Source: Arthrobacter sp. NicSoilC5
Lineage (GTDB): Bacteria; Actinomycetota; Actinomycetes; Actinomycetales; Micrococcaceae
Reading direction: 5' to 3'
DNA: 64,000 nt
Assembly: GCF_019977395.1 (NCBI RefSeq)
Contig: NZ_AP024660.1
Span: 1,922,001 to 1,986,000 of the forward strand
A program made the translations under genes and the position numbers. Below, piece after piece: positions 61,524-64,000 of the stretch. Positions within the stretch are counted from its first letter, which is position 1. Every line of letters begins with the position of its first letter. Below the pieces are notes generated by a model, which had not been told where the DNA came from, searched no databases, and saw only the letters and a list, made by a program, of their open reading frames with translations.

Positions 61524-62054
61524 TTACAGGACTTTGAAGTAGTCGAACGGTTCCTTGCAGTCCTGGCACACATACAGCGCCTTGCAGGACGTGGAACCGA
61601 AGCGGGTGAGTTCCTTGGTGTTGAGGCTGTTGCACTGCGGGCACTTCACGGCCAGGCTCAGCCGGATGGGGCCGGAGTGGCCGCCGGCCCGGGAGTTACC
61701 GCTGGGCGGGGCGATGCCGTATTCCTGCAGCTTCTGCTTGCCGGCCTCGGTCATCCAGTCCGTGGTCCACGCCGGGGCCAGGACCAGGTCCACGTGCACG
61801 TCCCCGTAGCCTTCCTTCTTGAAGGCGGTGTGGAGATCGTCACGGATGGCGTCCATGGCCGGGCAGCCCGAGTACGTGGGCGTGATGGTCACGGTGACCT
61901 CGCCGCCCGCCACGTCCACCTTCCGGAGGATGCCCAGGTCCGCGATGCTGAGCACCGGGATCTCCGGGTCCACCACGGTGGCCGCGATGTCCCAGGCCTT
62001 CTGCTCCGGGGTACGGGTCCGGGATTCAAAATCCGAGATGTACACGGCAGTCAC
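61524..62054 (-). CDS. paaD: phenylacetyl-CoA epoxidase subunit PaaD
   Basis: 176 residues. It belongs to the MIP18/SufT-like DUF59 fold: TVVDPEIPVLSIADLGILRK, then a C-terminal zinc-binding tail with CPQCNSLNTK and CQDCKEPFDYF (two CxxC pairs). The tail is typical of PaaD, needed for epoxidase maturation, possibly iron-sulfur related. It overlaps paaC by four bases (ATGA). Confidence 0.93.
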   Translation of the reverse strand: MTAVYISDFESRTRTPEQKAWDIAATVVDPEIPVLSIADLGILRKVDVAGGEVTVTITPTYSGCPAMDAIRDDLHTAFKKEGYGDVHVDLVLAPAWTTDWMTEAGKQKLQEYGIAPPSGNSRAGGHSGPIRLSLAVKCPQCNSLNTKELTRFGSTSCKALYVCQDCKEPFDYFKVL

Positions 62055-62959
62055 CAGCTGGCCCCGGGATGCTCGCGGGCCAGCACCTGCATCTCCGCGA
62101 GGATGTAGCCCAGGTGCTCGGAGTGCTTGCCGTACCGGCCGCCGCCCGGGGCTGCGGGCACGTCCGGAACCTCGATTTCGGCTTCGGCCAGGACCTCGGC
62201 GATGAGGCGGTCAAAGTCTTCCCGCAGGCTGGAAGGCGCGACGGCGGCACCCGCCTCAGCGAGCCGCTGCGTCAGGTCATCGTCCTGGAACAGTTCGTTG
62301 ACGTACGGCCACATGGTCCGCAGGCCGTGGATCATCCTGGTGCGCGATTCGTCCGTGCCACCGGCGAGGCGCAGGACCCACTGGGTGCTGTGGTCGCGGT
62401 GGTAGTCCACTTCCTTGACGGCCTTGGCGGCGATGGCGCCCAGGGTGGCGTCCGTGGATTCGGTGAGGCGGCGGTAGAGCTCGTACTGGTAGTAGCTCAC
62501 CACGAACTGGCGGGCGATGGTGGCTGCGAAGTCCCCGTTGGGCTGCTCGAACAGCTGCACGGAGCGGAACTCGTGCTCGCGGCGGAAGTAGGCCAGGTCA
62601 TCCTCGGACTTGGCCGTGCCGTCCTCGTTGGGCATGCCGGCGCCGGCGTAGGTGAGGAAGCTGCGGGCGTGGCCCAGCTGGTCCAGGGCGATGTTGCCCA
62701 GGGCGATGTCCTCTTCCAGCTCGGGTGCACGGGAGATCCAGTGGCCCAGTCGCTGCGCGAGGATCAGGGCGTCGTCGCCCAGGCGGAGGGCGTACTCGGC
62801 GACGTCTTCGGTGGGCTTGGCCAGGCCGGTCTTGACCTCGAGCGCGATGTCCTCCGGGCGGAGGGCGTTGCCGGGGGTGATCCGGGTGGCGGAGGCGTTG
62901 CTGTCTCCGCCGGCAACACCGGTGGAGATGTCGCCGTGGCCTGTGGTGGGTGCGTTCAC
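62051..62959 (-). CDS. paaC: phenylacetyl-CoA epoxidase structural subunit PaaC
   Basis: 302 residues. The ferritin-like helical fold starts at YALRLGDDALILAQRLGHWI and keeps ELEEDIALGNIALDQLGHAR and FRREHEFRSVQLFEQPNGDF. About 35 residues precede the core, with a Gly/Asn/Ser-rich section, longer than E. coli PaaC (about 250). PaaC pairs with the catalytic PaaA without its own di-iron site. It overlaps paaB and paaD by four bases each. Confidence 0.94.
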   Translation of the reverse strand: MNAPTTGHGDISTGVAGGDSNASATRITPGNALRPEDIALEVKTGLAKPTEDVAEYALRLGDDALILAQRLGHWISRAPELEEDIALGNIALDQLGHARSFLTYAGAGMPNEDGTAKSEDDLAYFRREHEFRSVQLFEQPNGDFAATIARQFVVSYYQYELYRRLTESTDATLGAIAAKAVKEVDYHRDHSTQWVLRLAGGTDESRTRMIHGLRTMWPYVNELFQDDDLTQRLAEAGAAVAPSSLREDFDRLIAEVLAEAEIEVPDVPAAPGGGRYGKHSEHLGYILAEMQVLAREHPGASW

Positions 62960-63333
62960 AGGTGCTTCACTCCTTCGCTCTTGGTGTAGTACGTGGCGTG
63001 CCGGTAGTCCTTGCCCTGCGGGGACTCGAAGAAGGAGCCCTTGGAGTCGGGGTCGCTGGCGGCGATGGCGTCAGCGGGGACCACCCAGATGGAGACGCCC
63101 TCGTTGCGGCGGGTGTAGAGGTCCCGTGCGTTCCGGAGGGCCATGGCGGCGTCCGGGGCGTGCAGGGAGCCGGCGTGGACGTGGCTCAGGCCGCGGCTGG
63201 ACCGGACGAAGACCTCCCAGAGGCCCCAGGTGGAGCGGTCGTGGTGATCCGGTGCCGGGCTGGCTTTAGGGGCTTCGCGGTTGATCTCGACTGCACCGCT
63301 TGCGGGGGTTTCCGGGTTGCCGTGGGGGCTCAT
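62956..63333 (-). CDS. paaB: phenylacetyl-CoA epoxidase subunit PaaB
   Basis: 125 residues. The conserved core is [20 protein letters not shown], followed by [20 protein letters not shown] and [11 protein letters not shown]. About 30 residues, Pro/Ala/Lys-rich, precede it, an extension beyond the 95 residues of E. coli PaaB. The small beta/alpha protein bridges PaaAC heterotetramers. ATG 63333 overlaps the paaA stop by four bases. Confidence 0.95.
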   Translation of the reverse strand: MSPHGNPETPASGAVEINREAPKASPAPDHHDRSTWGLWEVFVRSSRGLSHVHAGSLHAPDAAMALRNARDLYTRRNEGVSIWVVPADAIAASDPDSKGSFFESPQGKDYRHATYYTKSEGVKHL

Positions 63334-64000
63334 GCTGCGTATTCCTTCGTCTTCTTTGACTGTTTTGCTGCGTAGGCGGCTGCTGCCTCGCGGACCCAGG
63401 CGCCGTCGTCGTGCGCTGCCCTCCGGCGCTCAAGGCGCTGGGCGTTGCAGGGGCCGCGGCCGGCCAGGACTTCGTGGAACTCGTCCCAGTCCAGCGGACC
63501 GTGCTCCCACTTCCTGGTGTCCTCGTTGAAGCGGATCTGGTCATCCGGGAGGGTGAGGCCCAGGACCTTGACCTGCTCCACCATCATGCCCACGAACCGG
63601 CTGCGGAGCTCGTCATTGCTGAACCGCTTGATGTTCCAGGCCATGGACTGCTTGGAGTTGGGGGAATCGTCATCCGGCGGCCCGAACATCATCAGGGCCG
63701 GGGCGTACCAGCGGTTCACGGCATCCTGGGCCATCTGCTTCTGCGCGGGGGTGCCGTTGGAGAGTTCGAGGAGGATCTCGAAGCCCTGGCGCTGGTGGAA
63801 GGACTCTTCCTTGCAGACGCGCACCATGGCGCGGCCGTAGGGGCCGTACGAGGCGCGGCACAGCGGGACCTGGTTGCAGATGGCTGCGCCGTCCACCAGC
63901 CAGCCGATGGCGCCCATGTCTGCCCAGGTGCGGGCCGGGTAGTTGAAGATGCTGGAGTAGCGGGCCTTGCCGGCGATGAGGTCGTCCATCATCTTGTCCC
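63330..64000 (-). CDS. paaA: phenylacetyl-CoA epoxidase catalytic subunit PaaA (5' end outside window)
   Basis: The frame stays open to the window edge, so the N-terminus lies beyond base 64000; about 222 residues are present. [40 protein letters not shown] (EExxH of the di-iron site) and [16 protein letters not shown] identify it. The closing residues [11 protein letters not shown] and the downstream overlap with paaB complete the operon order. PaaA carries the di-iron oxygenase site of the epoxidase. Confidence 0.96.
   Translation of the reverse strand, partial: DKMMDDLIAGKARYSSIFNYPARTWADMGAIGWLVDGAAICNQVPLCRASYGPYGRAMVRVCKEESFHQRQGFEILLELSNGTPAQKQMAQDAVNRWYAPALMMFGPPDDDSPNSKQSMAWNIKRFSNDELRSRFVGMMVEQVKVLGLTLPDDQIRFNEDTRKWEHGPLDWDEFHEVLAGRGPCNAQRLERRRAAHDDGAWVREAAAAYAAKQSKKTKEYAA

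Noticed and set aside
1..64000. CRISPR arrays, rRNA genes or intact insertion sequences
   Set aside because: No regularly spaced short repeats, ribosomal RNA segments or transposase with terminal repeats was seen on either strand.

Overview
The window is chromosomal DNA of a high-GC Gram-positive bacterium, most likely an actinobacterium of the Arthrobacter/Pseudarthrobacter kind (Micrococcaceae). This rests on GC-rich genes with frequent GTG and TTG starts, YcnI/CopC copper proteins, a DUF4012 protein, a LANTG-type wall anchor and a complete-looking paaBCDE run. The genus is inferred from overall protein character; no 16S gene is present.

1-6.4 kb: the end of a Pel-like exopolysaccharide locus. 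It holds a PelG-like membrane protein (5' end outside the window), a PelF-type glycosyltransferase, a putative glycoside hydrolase and GalE, all overlapping or closely spaced, facing a secreted DUF4832/DUF4874 protein. 6.5-8 kb: three small minus-strand genes, one resembling a protein family typical of phages and integrative elements. 8.4-11.4 kb: a lipid kinase and two orphan response regulators. 11.9-16.2 kb: a small helix-hairpin-helix-like protein, a copper trio (His-containing membrane protein, YcnI, CopC), a two-domain VOC protein and a DMT-type transporter. 16.2-20.3 kb: hemerythrin, a Na+/Ca2+ exchanger-type protein, and a glutamate decarboxylase/glutamine amidotransferase pair. 20.5-25.1 kb: membrane acyltransferase, PepSY protein, a repeat-containing secreted protein and an FMN oxidase that looks truncated at its N-terminus. 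25.1-27.2 kb: a MinD-like ATPase with three very small membrane proteins.

27.4-29.5 kb: decayed carbohydrate-active genes (a GH26-like pseudogene in three frames and an arabinofuranosidase-like remnant). 29.6-52.9 kb: a large Wzx/Wzy-type polysaccharide locus, visibly poorer in GC than its flanks between about 33 and 50 kb. Minus strand: two Gmd-like enzymes, five glycosyltransferases plus a WecG/TagA-type enzyme (with one more putative rhamnosyltransferase further out), Wzx flippase, Wzy-like polymerase, Wzz/BY-kinase and an acetyltransferase. Plus strand from the divergent region at 47.1-47.5 kb: the initiating phosphoglycosyl transferase, UDP-glucose dehydrogenase, a DUF4012 protein and a LANTG-anchored surface protein.

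53.1-59.3 kb: a VanZ protein and a minus-strand group of an exported protein, a PqqD-like protein, an HprK-like kinase with a second PqqD-like domain fused to it, a second Wzz/BY-kinase, an NTP_transf_5-type nucleotidyltransferase and GalU. This HprK/PqqD/nucleotidyltransferase module inside a polysaccharide locus is the best candidate for an undescribed system here. 59.5-64 kb: phenylacetyl-CoA catabolism (PaaG-like hydratase/isomerase, paaE, paaD, paaC, paaB, and paaA running off the end).

No rRNA, complete tRNA, CRISPR array or intact insertion sequence was seen.
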